DNA of 32,597 nt from Oscillospiraceae bacterium. GTDB lineage: Bacteria > Bacillota > Clostridia > Oscillospirales > CAG-272. The DNA lies in NCBI GenBank assembly GCA_015063955.1, contig SVTD01000017.1:1-32597 (forward strand), in the 5' to 3' direction. The position numbers and the translations under genes were made by a program. Below, one piece after another: positions 15,944-24,512 of this stretch (the stretch's first letter is position 1; each line of letters begins with the position of its first letter). A model generated the notes under the pieces. That model searched no databases. It saw only the letters and a program-made list of their open reading frames with translations, and was not told the DNA's origin.

Positions 15944-18049
15944 ATGTTTGAGAATTACAAAACTTTTTCATACGAGCTTGCAGGCAGACCTCTTACTGTT
16001 GAAGTAGGCAAGGTTGCAGGTCTTGCAAACGGCTCTTGTATCGTTCGCTACGGCGAAACTGCAGTTCTTGCTTGTGCAACAGCAAGTGCACGTCCCCGCG
16101 AGGGCATCGATTTCCTTCCCCTTTCCGTTGACTTTGAGGAAAGAATGTACGCTGTAGGCAGAATCCCCGGCGGATATCTCAAGAGAGAAGGCCGTCCCGG
16201 TGAGAAGGCTATCCTTACAAGCCGTGTTATCGACAGACCCCTCCGTCCCCTCTTCCCCAAGGACCTGAGAAACGACGTTAACGTATCTCTCACAGTTCTT
16301 TCCGTTGATTACAACTGCTCCCCTGAGATCACCGCTATGATCGGTGCATCCATCGCTCTTTCCATCTCCGATATTCCCTGGAACGGCCCCATCGGCGGCG
16401 TGTTCATGGGTATGACCGAGGACGGAAAGCTCATGGTAAACCCCACTCAGAAGCAGCGCGAGGACAGCGTTCTTGAGCTCACAGTTGCAGCAAGCCAGGA
16501 AAAGGTCGTTATGATCGAGGCAGGCGCAAACGAGGTTTCTGATGATGATATGTTCAAGGCTATCATGATGGCTCACGCAGTTATCAAGCAGCTTCTCGTA
16601 TTCATCAGAAACATCGTAGCAGAGGTTGGTAAGCCCAAGTTCACATACGAGTCCGGTGAGCTTGACCACGATATGTTCGACGAGATCTTCGCATACGTTG
16701 AAGAGGACGTTAAGGCAGCTCTTGACACAGACGACAAGAACGTTCGTGACGAGAGAATGGAGCCCATCCAGGATAAGGTTATGGAGGCGTTCCTTGAGAA
16801 GTATCCCGACCTCGAGGTAATTTACCCCGAGCTCATCTATAAGATCCAGAAGAAGATCGTTCGTAACTGGCTTCTCGTTGATAAGAAGCGCGTAGACGGC
16901 AGAAGAATGGACGAGATCAGACCCCTCGCAGCAGAGGTAGGTCTTTTCAACCGTGTACACGGCTCCGGTCTCTTTACAAGAGGTCAGACACAGGTAATGA
17001 CTCTTGCAACCCTCGGCCCCATCAGCGAAGAGCAGATGCTCGACACTATCTGGGAGGAGCAGTCCAAGAGATATATCCACCACTATAATATGCCCGGCTA
17101 CTCCGTAGGTGAGGCAAAGGCTTCCAGAAGCCCCGGAAGACGTGAGATCGGCCACGGCGCTCTTGCTGAAAGATCTCTCGTTCCCGTGCTTCCCTCCGTT
17201 GAGGAGTTCCCCTACGCTATCCGCCTTGTATCTGAGGTAGTTTCCTCCAACGGCTCCACATCTCAGGGCTCCGTTTGCGGCTCCACCCTTGCTCTTATGG
17301 ACGCAGGTGTTCCCATCAAGGCTCCCGTTGCAGGTATCTCCTGCGGTCTTATTACTGCAGAGGATTCCGATGACTTCATGACCATGATCGATATTCAGGG
17401 TCTTGAGGACTTCTACGGCGATATGGACTTCAAGGTAGCAGGTACACACAAGGGTATCACATCTATCCAGATGGACCTCAAGATCGACGGTCTTACACCC
17501 GAGATCATCGCAGAGGCTCTCGAGGTAACACACAAGGGCCGTGACTACATCATCGATGAGGTTATCCTCAAGGCTATCCCCGCACCCCGCGAGGAAGTGA
17601 GCGAGTTCGCTCCCAAGATGATCTCCATGAAGATCCCCACCGATAAGATCCGTGAGGTTATCGGCTCCGGCGGTAAGGTGATCCAGAAGATCACCGCTGA
17701 TACAGGCGCTAAGATCGATATCGAGGACGACGGTTCCGTATTCATCTCCGCAGTTGATAAGAACGCTATCGCTGCAGCTAAGAAGATCATCGACGGTATC
17801 GTATTCGAGCCTGAGGTTGGTATGATCTACGAGGGCGTTGTTACAAGAATCATCCCCATCGGCGCATTCGTTGAGTTTGCACCCGGCAAGGAGGGTCTCG
17901 TACACATCTCTAAGCTCGACAATAAGAGAACAGAGAAGGTTGAGGACGTTTGCAACGTTGGCGACACCATGAAGATCAAGTTCCTCGGTGTTGACGAGCG
18001 CGGCAGAATGAACCTCTCCAGAAAAGACGCTCTTAACGCAGAAAACTAA
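15944..18049 (+). CDS. pnp: Polyribonucleotide nucleotidyltransferase (PNPase)
   Basis: 701 aa; RNase PH domains, KH domain VIGSGGKVIQKI, C-terminal S1 domain GMIYEGVVTRIIPIGAFVEFAPGKEGLVHIS. Confidence 0.98.
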   Translation: MFENYKTFSYELAGRPLTVEVGKVAGLANGSCIVRYGETAVLACATASARPREGIDFLPLSVDFEERMYAVGRIPGGYLKREGRPGEKAILTSRVIDRPLRPLFPKDLRNDVNVSLTVLSVDYNCSPEITAMIGASIALSISDIPWNGPIGGVFMGMTEDGKLMVNPTQKQREDSVLELTVAASQEKVVMIEAGANEVSDDDMFKAIMMAHAVIKQLLVFIRNIVAEVGKPKFTYESGELDHDMFDEIFAYVEEDVKAALDTDDKNVRDERMEPIQDKVMEAFLEKYPDLEVIYPELIYKIQKKIVRNWLLVDKKRVDGRRMDEIRPLAAEVGLFNRVHGSGLFTRGQTQVMTLATLGPISEEQMLDTIWEEQSKRYIHHYNMPGYSVGEAKASRSPGRREIGHGALAERSLVPVLPSVEEFPYAIRLVSEVVSSNGSTSQGSVCGSTLALMDAGVPIKAPVAGISCGLITAEDSDDFMTMIDIQGLEDFYGDMDFKVAGTHKGITSIQMDLKIDGLTPEIIAEALEVTHKGRDYIIDEVILKAIPAPREEVSEFAPKMISMKIPTDKIREVIGSGGKVIQKITADTGAKIDIEDDGSVFISAVDKNAIAAAKKIIDGIVFEPEVGMIYEGVVTRIIPIGAFVEFAPGKEGLVHISKLDNKRTEKVEDVCNVGDTMKIKFLGVDERGRMNLSRKDALNAEN

Positions 18050-18054
18050 TTAAA

Positions 18055-18088
18055 AAAGGGCTGTCGCAAGACAGCCCTTGAATATTTT
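18055..18088 (+). terminator. pnp terminator
   Basis: GGGCTGTC-GCAA-GACAGCCC then TTGAATATTTT. Confidence 0.75.
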
Positions 18089-18139
18089 GCAGAGGACTTT
18101 TTTGAAAAAAAGTCCTCTGCACTCTCAAAAAACTTTGAA
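18089..18139 (+). repeat. Dispersed palindromic repeat family B, copy 2
   Basis: GCAGAGGACTTTTTTGAAAAAAAGTCCTCTGCACTCTCAAAAAACTTTGAA. Confidence 0.8.
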
Positions 18140-18162
18140 CTATTGGTGTAGCTGAAGTTTAC

Positions 18163-18286
18163 AAGGCAAAAGTTGCAGGGCAAAGCCCTGCGGCGCTTAC
18201 AGCGCCAACCAGCGCTTTAGGGTAAAAACCCGAAAATGAACAAGTTTATTTTCGGGTTTTTACCCTAAAGCATTGGCTTTTGCCTT
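18163..18286. repeat. Nested multi-branched palindromic element
   Basis: Outer AAGGCAAAAG/CTTTTGCCTT enclosing GCAGGGC-AAA-GCCCTGC, GGCGCT-TAC-AGCGCC and a perfect 23-bp stem CTTTAGGGTAAAAACCCGAAAAT/ATTTTCGGGTTTTTACCCTAAAG. Confidence 0.8.
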
Positions 18287-18319
18287 TTAGATATCTTTGT
18301 CTTTTTTGAGGTTTCTTTG

Positions 18320-18345
18320 CTACTTTCTTTTTCTAAAGAAAGTAG
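18320..18345. repeat. Palindromic repeat family A, copy 4
   Basis: CTACTTTCTTT-TTCT-AAAGAAAGTAG, flanks shared with 14839 copy. Confidence 0.75.
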
Positions 18346-18424
18346 GTAACCCCTTACCTATAAACCCGAATTTGAAAAGCTGTTTTGGATTTACTATACC
18401 CCATTTTACATAACGGAGATTAAA

Positions 18425-19594
18425 ATGAACAATAATCAGGATCCGAGAAGGTTTGACAACGGATATGACCCGCTGGGTCAGCCCCAGGTCAAGCGTACGT
18501 ATACTCCCGAGGAGGCAGGGCACGATAAGCACCGCAAGCCCGTCAGCCGCCTTTCCTACAACAGAAGACGTCGCCAGCGTCCGAAGCTCAATGCGGCGGC
18601 AGTAATTATAACGCTTATTTTCATCCTCATAACGGGCCTTTGCATCTTTCTTATTGCAAGCGGGCTCAACCGTCCCTCAGATAATAAGAATGATGACCCC
18701 GGCAAAAGCCCTGTGCCCGATGAGACCACAGAGGCTGTGACCACCGAGGACCCTCTGCCCTACTTTACCGCAGAGCTTACAAAGGATCAGATAAGCTACG
18801 GCGAGCTCATTCTCGTCAATTCCTATAACGAATACCTTTTCCCCGAGGAGATGGAGGGCGACGTAGTCAATATTTCGGAGTACAAGAACGAATACTACGG
18901 AATGTCAAGCTATTCCACCTCGGTAAAGGCAAGCAAGGTAGCGCTGGATGCCTTCAACAGGCTCACCGAGGACTGCTACAACGAAACGGGCTTCAAGTAT
19001 CTGCAGATAAACAGCTGCTACAGAAGCCGCGAGGAGCAGGAGACTCTTTATGCTCAGTACGTTGAGGAGCGGGGCGAGGAGTATGCCAAGGCATACGTTG
19101 CAAACCCCGGCGAAAGCGAGCATCACACCGGTCTCGGCATCGACCTTAACGTAAACCGCGAGGGCGCCATATCCTACGTTGAGAGTGACGCCGAATGCGA
19201 GTGGTTCCGCGAGAAGTGCCAGGAATACGGATTTATCCTCCGTTTCCCCAAGGATAAGGTACATATGACGGGAATCAGCCACGAGTCCTGGCACTACAGA
19301 TACGTGGGCGTGCCTCACGCGCAGATAATGGAGGATATGAACTTCTGCCTTGAGGAGTATATCGATTATCTGAAATCCTATACCTACGACGGAATCTGCC
19401 TCGGATACGACGATGAAACGGGAGTGTTCGATATGAAGGCGGAGGAGTTCTACGAGGCTGAAAGCGGCGTTATGATCTATTACGTTCCCGCAGATGAAGG
19501 AGAGGAATCCACCGATACCCTAATCCCCAAGGACTGCACCTATACCGTTTCCGGCAATAACGTGGACGGATTTATTATCACCTGCACGAAGTAA
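18425..19594 (+). CDS. Membrane-anchored M15 family D-Ala-D-Ala carboxypeptidase (VanY-like)
   Basis: N-terminal TM; SCYRSREEQETLY, SEHHTGLGIDLNV, HESWHYRYVG zinc/catalytic motifs. Confidence 0.9.
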   Translation: MNNNQDPRRFDNGYDPLGQPQVKRTYTPEEAGHDKHRKPVSRLSYNRRRRQRPKLNAAAVIITLIFILITGLCIFLIASGLNRPSDNKNDDPGKSPVPDETTEAVTTEDPLPYFTAELTKDQISYGELILVNSYNEYLFPEEMEGDVVNISEYKNEYYGMSSYSTSVKASKVALDAFNRLTEDCYNETGFKYLQINSCYRSREEQETLYAQYVEERGEEYAKAYVANPGESEHHTGLGIDLNVNREGAISYVESDAECEWFREKCQEYGFILRFPKDKVHMTGISHESWHYRYVGVPHAQIMEDMNFCLEEYIDYLKSYTYDGICLGYDDETGVFDMKAEEFYEAESGVMIYYVPADEGEESTDTLIPKDCTYTVSGNNVDGFIITCTK

Positions 19595-19919
19595 GGACTT
19601 TGTTCCTTTTTTTAAAAAAGGAACCGAAAAAACTTTAAAAAGGAATGGCTATGGGTTTTCCCGTAGCCATTTTATTTATTCTTTATTCTTTAACTTCAAA
19701 TTCGGGTTTATCGGGGGAGATGTAATTGATATTTTGTAGGGGAGGGGTTCGGGTTTATCAAACAGTTTTAAATCAAACAATGTAGGGGCGAGCATTGCTC
19801 GTCCGATTCATCAGCACGAGAACTGTCTGTTAAATATAGTTGGTCTGTATTTGATGGGTTGATTCTTGAGATTGCTATTTGTTTGTGGTACAATTTATGT
19901 GAAAAAATTGATAAATCTC

Positions 19920-19950
19920 TTGACTTTTACGTTACGTAAAAGATTATTAT
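19920..19950 (+). promoter_or_regulatory. MerR-type promoter/operator
   Basis: TTGACT (19920-19925), 19-nt spacer, TATTAT (19945-19950), palindrome CTTTTACG-TTA-CGTAAAAG at 19924-19942. Confidence 0.72.
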
Positions 19951-19971
19951 TCTTAAAAAAGGAGGTGTCTT

Positions 19972-21192
19972 ATGAAAATAAAGACTGTTTGTGAATTGAC
20001 AGGACTTAGTGACAGAACGATTCGATACTATATTGAAGAGGAATTGCTGTCTCCTGATTTTGTAGAAAATTATCTTGGGCGCAGAACCTTTGATTTTAGC
20101 GAATCTGATGTAAAGTGTCTTAAAGATATTTCTGTTTTAAGAAAATTTGGATTTTCTATAACGGATATAAAAGTAATAAAAGAATGTCCCGAAAAAAGCA
20201 AGGATATATTGGCTCGTATTAGGTCTGAAAAACGGAAGCTTTTGGACGAGCAGGCAAATTATCTTTTAGTTATTGAAAATATCGAACAAGACCGTGATTA
20301 TACGATAGCAGAGCTTGCTGAATTGCTTATTTTGCCTGTATGTGGAAGTGAATTGCCGATAGAGGATACAAAAAAGAGTAGTTTTAAAATCATAAAAGGT
20401 TTTATAAAAAATTTGGTAATAGGTTATATCGGTATTGTTCCGATTACGTTTATGATTGCCGCGATTATTTCTGATTACAGAATGTATGAGTATCCCAAAC
20501 CAAGCGATAATTGGTGGCTTTTCATTCTGCTTGCGTTGCTTCCGTCTTTAGTTATTCTGATATTATTTTCGGTAAAGCGTCGCAGACCGGTAAAAAAGCT
20601 TGTTCGCCGTATTGCTCTTGTTTGTTGTTTATTGTATCTTCCTGTGAGCTTTTTGTTCTCATGGGGCGTGCATGATGGGTCTATGACAACTTATTATGCT
20701 GATTATAGGAAACTGGATGCAGAATGTATAGAAAATAAAAGTCTCTTTTTTCAAGAGTTGTTTCCTGTTTCTCCCCGATATTTTGAAAATGTGAAAAATG
20801 AAGAAGGACAATACGAAACGGTTTTTCTTGATGCAATCTACTATTATCATTTTTATTACGGTTTTGACTATACCTATGATATAATTGCAGAGTGGCCTTT
20901 GGAAAAAGAAGAGTTTGAAAAAGAGGTGGAAAGAGTAAGGAAGCTGTTTGAAGAGTACGAAGCTAAAGAGGAGAACGGAGTATATGATTATACCGAGGTA
21001 AAAAAAGGCTCGTATACTTGTTTGGTTAGATGTGAGCAAAACGAAACCGATCGTATATTTGAAAAAGTTACGGACAGCTATGTGTATTATATATTTGCAT
21101 ACGATGAAGTTGAAATGCGAGTAAGATATATTGTATGTGCGAGTATGGATAATGGGGATGACCAGCCGTATTATTTAGAACTTGAATGGTGA
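19972..21192 (+). CDS. MerR-family regulator fused to transmembrane and C-terminal sensor-like region
   Basis: N-terminal MerR HTH (MKIKTVCELTGLSDRTIRYYIEEELLSP), coiled coil, then several hydrophobic segments (FIKNLVIGYIGIVPITFMIAAII; WWLFILLALLPSLVILILFSV; IALVCCLLYLPVSFLFSW) and a ~190-aa hydrophilic C-terminus. Confidence 0.85.
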   Translation: MKIKTVCELTGLSDRTIRYYIEEELLSPDFVENYLGRRTFDFSESDVKCLKDISVLRKFGFSITDIKVIKECPEKSKDILARIRSEKRKLLDEQANYLLVIENIEQDRDYTIAELAELLILPVCGSELPIEDTKKSSFKIIKGFIKNLVIGYIGIVPITFMIAAIISDYRMYEYPKPSDNWWLFILLALLPSLVILILFSVKRRRPVKKLVRRIALVCCLLYLPVSFLFSWGVHDGSMTTYYADYRKLDAECIENKSLFFQELFPVSPRYFENVKNEEGQYETVFLDAIYYYHFYYGFDYTYDIIAEWPLEKEEFEKEVERVRKLFEEYEAKEENGVYDYTEVKKGSYTCLVRCEQNETDRIFEKVTDSYVYYIFAYDEVEMRVRYIVCASMDNGDDQPYYLELEW

Positions 21193-21409
21193 TGCCTCGT
21201 CAAAATCTATAAAAATCAAAATCCTTTACGCTTAAATATCACAAAGAAAAAGAAATTTGAATGAGTGCGAAAAAAATAGGAAAAAATTGTTGTAAATCAA
21301 TTGAAATTATGTTATATTTAATGTGGTAAAAAGGGAAATGTGCTTTTTACCGAAAAATCCTAAATTGTTAAATTTTTAATGTCGCCCCGGGCGACGGAAG
21401 GGATAAAAA

Positions 21410-22597
21410 ATGACTTACAACAAGAAATCAGTTGAAGACATTGCTGTTGCCGGCAAGAAGGTTCTTGTAAGATGCGACTTCAATGTACCCATGAAGGATG
21501 GCGTTATCACAAACGATAACAGAATCGTTGGTGCACTTCCCACAATCAAGTACCTTATCGCAAACGGCGCAAAGGTTATCCTTTGCTCTCACATGGGCAG
21601 ACCTAAGGGTGAGTTCAAGATGGAGTTCTCCCTCGCTCCCGTTGCAGCTAAGCTCTCCGAGTACCTTGGTATCGAGGTTGCTATGGCTAAGGACGTTATC
21701 GGCGAGGACGCTAAGGCTAAGGCTGCAGCTCTCAAGGACGGTGAGGTTCTCCTTATCGAGAACGTTCGCTTCCACAAGGAAGAGACAAAGAACGATCCTG
21801 AGTTTGCAAAAGAGCTCGCTTCCATGGCAGAGATCTTCGTAAACGACGCTTTCGGCGCAGCACACCGTGCTCACGCTTCCACAGCAGGCGTTGCTGATTA
21901 CCTCCCTGCAGTTTGCGGCTACCTCATCAACAAAGAGATCTCTATTATGGGTCAGGCTCTTAACGATCCTAAGAGACCCTTCGTAGCTATCCTCGGCGGT
22001 GCTAAGGTTTCCGATAAGATCGGCGTTATCAACAACCTCATCGAGAAGGTTGATACACTTATCATCGGCGGCGGTATGGCTTACACATTCTTCAAGGCAT
22101 TCGGCTACGAGATCGGCACATCCATCTGCGAGGATGACAAGATCGACCTTGCTAAGGAGCTTCTCCAGAAGGCTGAGGCTAAGGGCGTTAAGTTCCTCAT
22201 CCCCATCGACAACGTTATCGGTAAGGAATACGACGAGAACACAGAGTTCCAGTATGTTAAGTCCGACAATATTCCCGACGGCTGGATGGGTCTTGACATC
22301 GGTGAAGATACACGTAAGCTCTACGCTGACGCAATCAGCGGTGCAGGCACCGTAGTTTGGAACGGACCTATGGGCGTTTCCGAGTGGAAGAACTTCGCAG
22401 GCGGTACAGAGGCAGTTGCAAAGGCAGTTGCTGAATCCGGCGCTATCTCCATCATCGGCGGCGGCGACTCCGCAGCAGCAGTTGCAAAGCTCGGCTTTGC
22501 TGATAAGATGACACACATCTCCACCGGCGGCGGCGCATCTCTCGAGTTCCTCGAGGGTCTTGAGCTTCCCGGTATCGCTTGCCTCCAGGACAAGTAA
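21410..22597 (+). CDS. pgk: Phosphoglycerate kinase
   Basis: [33 protein letters not shown]; 395 aa. Confidence 0.98.
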   Translation: MTYNKKSVEDIAVAGKKVLVRCDFNVPMKDGVITNDNRIVGALPTIKYLIANGAKVILCSHMGRPKGEFKMEFSLAPVAAKLSEYLGIEVAMAKDVIGEDAKAKAAALKDGEVLLIENVRFHKEETKNDPEFAKELASMAEIFVNDAFGAAHRAHASTAGVADYLPAVCGYLINKEISIMGQALNDPKRPFVAILGGAKVSDKIGVINNLIEKVDTLIIGGGMAYTFFKAFGYEIGTSICEDDKIDLAKELLQKAEAKGVKFLIPIDNVIGKEYDENTEFQYVKSDNIPDGWMGLDIGEDTRKLYADAISGAGTVVWNGPMGVSEWKNFAGGTEAVAKAVAESGAISIIGGGDSAAAVAKLGFADKMTHISTGGGASLEFLEGLELPGIACLQDK

Positions 22598-22610
22598 TAA
22601 CAGAGCTTTA

Positions 22611-22643
22611 CGCGGGTGGAGGAAAATGCCACCCGCGTTTTTT
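22611..22643 (+). terminator. Terminator/attenuator-like hairpin between pgk and tpiA
   Basis: CGCGGGTGG-AGGAAAATG-CCACCCGCG-TTTTTT. Confidence 0.8.
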
Positions 22644-22671
22644 ACAAATAAGATCAAAGAGGTATAATAAA

Positions 22672-23439
22672 ATGAACAAGGCTACACGTAAGGCAATCAT
22701 TGCCGGCAACTGGAAAATGAATATGACTCCCTCTGAGGCTGCGGCTGCAGTTAAGAAGACAGCCGAGCTCGTTGAGGGCAAGAACGGATGCGAGATCGTT
22801 CTCTGCGTTCCCTTCGTTGATATCGCAGCTGCAATCGAGGCTGCAAAGGGCACAAACGTTAAGATCGGTGCTCAGAACGTTCACTTCGAGGCTAAGGGTG
22901 CATACACCGGCGAGATCTCCGCTTCTATGCTCACAGAGTGCGGCGTTGAGTACGTTGTTATCGGCCACTCCGAGCGCAGACAGTACTTCGGCGAGACAGA
23001 CGAAACTGTAAACAAGAGAACAAAGGCAGCTCTTGCAGCAGGCCTCAAGGTTCTTCTTTGCCTCGGTGAGGTTAAGGAGGAGAGACTTGCAGGTATCACA
23101 GATGAGATCGTTTCCATGCAGACAAAGCTCGACCTCGCAGGCATCTCTGCAGAGGATATGAAGAACGTTATCATCGCATACGAGCCTGTATGGGCTATCG
23201 GAACCGGCCTCACAGCTACTCCCGAGCAGGCTGACGAAACTTGCGGCGTTATCCGTGCAACAATTGCAAAGCTCTACGGCGAGGAGGTAGCTGAGGCTAC
23301 AACTATCCAGTACGGCGGAAGCATGAACGACCAGAACGCAGCAGAGCTTCTTTCCAAGTATAACGTAGACGGCGGCCTTATCGGCGGCGCATCTCTCGTT
23401 CCCGAGAAGTTTGACGCAATCGTATCTGCTGCACAGTAA
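22672..23439 (+). CDS. tpiA: Triosephosphate isomerase
   Basis: MNKATRKAIIAGNWKMNMTP; YVVIGHSERRQYFGETDE; AYEPVWAIGTG; upstream-extended ORF start at 22579 rejected. Confidence 0.97.
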   Translation: MNKATRKAIIAGNWKMNMTPSEAAAAVKKTAELVEGKNGCEIVLCVPFVDIAAAIEAAKGTNVKIGAQNVHFEAKGAYTGEISASMLTECGVEYVVIGHSERRQYFGETDETVNKRTKAALAAGLKVLLCLGEVKEERLAGITDEIVSMQTKLDLAGISAEDMKNVIIAYEPVWAIGTGLTATPEQADETCGVIRATIAKLYGEEVAEATTIQYGGSMNDQNAAELLSKYNVDGGLIGGASLVPEKFDAIVSAAQ

Positions 23440-23469
23440 GAAAAAGCACCCTTCGGGGTGCTTTTTTCA
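23440..23469. terminator. tpiA terminator
   Basis: AAAAAGCACCC-TTCG-GGGTGCTTTTTT. Confidence 0.85.
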
Positions 23470-23531
23470 GTGAAGAGATAAGAGTGAAGAGATAAGAGAA
23501 TTGGTTGAATTCCGCCTCTGGCGGAATTCTT
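23469..23531. repeat. Short tandem repeat plus hairpin composite
   Basis: AGTGAAGAGATAAG x2 followed by GAATTCCGCC-TCT-GGCGGAATTC. Confidence 0.6.
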
Positions 23532-23574
23532 AATTTTCTATCAAATTCGGGTTTGTCGGGGGGGAACGGGGGAT

Positions 23575-23626
23575 GCAAAGAACTTTTTTGAAAAAAAGTT
23601 CTCTGCACTCTCAAAAAACTTTGAAA
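23575..23626 (+). repeat. Dispersed palindromic repeat family B, copy 3
   Basis: GCAAAGAACTTTTTTGAAAAAAAGTTCTCTGCACTCTCAAAAAACTTTGAA; preceded by AAATTCGGGTTTGTCGGGGG (family C). Confidence 0.8.
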
Positions 23627-23675
23627 AGGAGGGGTATATATAAGGATTGTCGGTATGTTCGTACTCACCCCATCG

Positions 23676-23720
23676 TAGGGGAGCCGCTTGCTGCTCCCGC
23701 CCATCTGCACGCGAACCAAA
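23676..23720. repeat. GTAGGGG hairpin repeat family D, copy
   Basis: CGTAGGGGAGCCGCTTGCTGCTCCCGCCCATCTGCACGCGAAC; cousin of copies at 3365, 19781, 24020. Confidence 0.5.
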
Positions 23721-23828
23721 CTATATTTTCAGCTTCATTGAGAATGAAAGAATAGCTGTAATCATTGGTAATTCTTTCATTTGATCTTTAGCTTTAGCTT
23801 AAAAACAGTTCTTGTGCAGATGTAGCAA

Positions 23829-23930
23829 CCCTTCCGTCATCGGTGCCGAAGAATTACTGGAAATACAATTCAGCTTGCACCGATGCCACCTCCCCTTCAC
23901 AGCACCTTCGGTACTGAGAAGAGGAGGCTT
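23829..23930. repeat. CCTTCCGTCA...CCACCTCCCCTT... intergenic repeat
   Basis: CCCTTCCGTCATCGGTGC...GCACCGATGCCACCTCCCCTTC...GAAGAGGAGGCTTTA: internal complementarity. Confidence 0.5.
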
Positions 23931-24019
23931 TAGTTAAGCGTAGCAGTTTATCGCAAGTGCGATCTCCCCGATAAACCCGAATTTAAAGTGCGATTAGTGT
24001 GCAGATATTAAGGACCGTC

Positions 24020-24085
24020 GTAGGGGTTCCCCGAAAGTGAGCCTGTGAGCTTTTGGGGGTTCCCGTCGAGGACGCCGGTCCCTAC
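24020..24085. repeat. GTAGGGG...CCCTAC hairpin repeat family D, copy
   Basis: GTAGGGGTTCCCCGAAAGTGAGCC...GGTCCCTAC inverted ends. Confidence 0.5.
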
Positions 24086-24133
24086 AATACACCAATATCG
24101 TCCCACCGATAAACCCAAATTTACCCATCCCTG

Positions 24134-24183
24134 TTTCAAAGTTTTTTGGAGTGCAGAACCTTTTTTTCAAAAAAGGTTTTGCG
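24134..24183 (-). repeat. Dispersed palindromic repeat family B, copy 4 (inverted)
   Basis: Reverse complement of family B; with flanks 24077-24185 it mirrors 32405-32512. Confidence 0.75.
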
Positions 24184-24226
24184 TCATCCCCCGTTCCTTC
24201 TCCCCATTCCCTCCTTTCCCCGTGCC

Positions 24227-24472
24227 TCAGTGTCTCAGCTCGGGGCGTTTTCTTCGGGTGGGGGTGTAATTTTGCATCAGGGCTGAAAACACACCGCAGC
24301 CGGAGCAGGTTTTCCCTGTGCAAAAGTTGGTCTCGTGATAGAGCTTATCGTATTCGTTATTAAATCTCGATACGGTGGATGAGCCGATTATTCCCTCGCA
24401 GGTAATGCTCATCGCCGCCTCCGATATATAAAAAGGGCAAAATATCTGTGCGTCTATAGCTTTATTTGGCAT
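24227..24472 (-). CDS. Small Cys-rich protein, phage-associated type
   Basis: 81 aa MPNKAIDAQIFCPFYISEAAMSITCEGIIGSSTV...HETNFCTGKTCSGCGVFSALMQNY; in cassette with zinc-ribbon and HTH genes. Confidence 0.65.
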   Translation of the reverse strand: MPNKAIDAQIFCPFYISEAAMSITCEGIIGSSTVSRFNNEYDKLYHETNFCTGKTCSGCGVFSALMQNYTPTRRKRPELRH

Positions 24473-24512
24473 TATTTCCGTTCCTTCCTTTTTACTTATT
24501 ATCTTCAATTTA

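Noticed and set aside
15968-17905. 645-aa minus-strand ORF opposite pnp
   Set aside because: Shadow ORF produced by the codon bias of a highly expressed gene; the sense strand is unambiguous PNPase and the antisense translation is Cys/Leu/Asp-rich with no recognisable domain.
21428-22657. 409-aa minus-strand ORF opposite pgk
   Set aside because: Shadow ORF of a strongly biased gene; sense product is clearly PGK.
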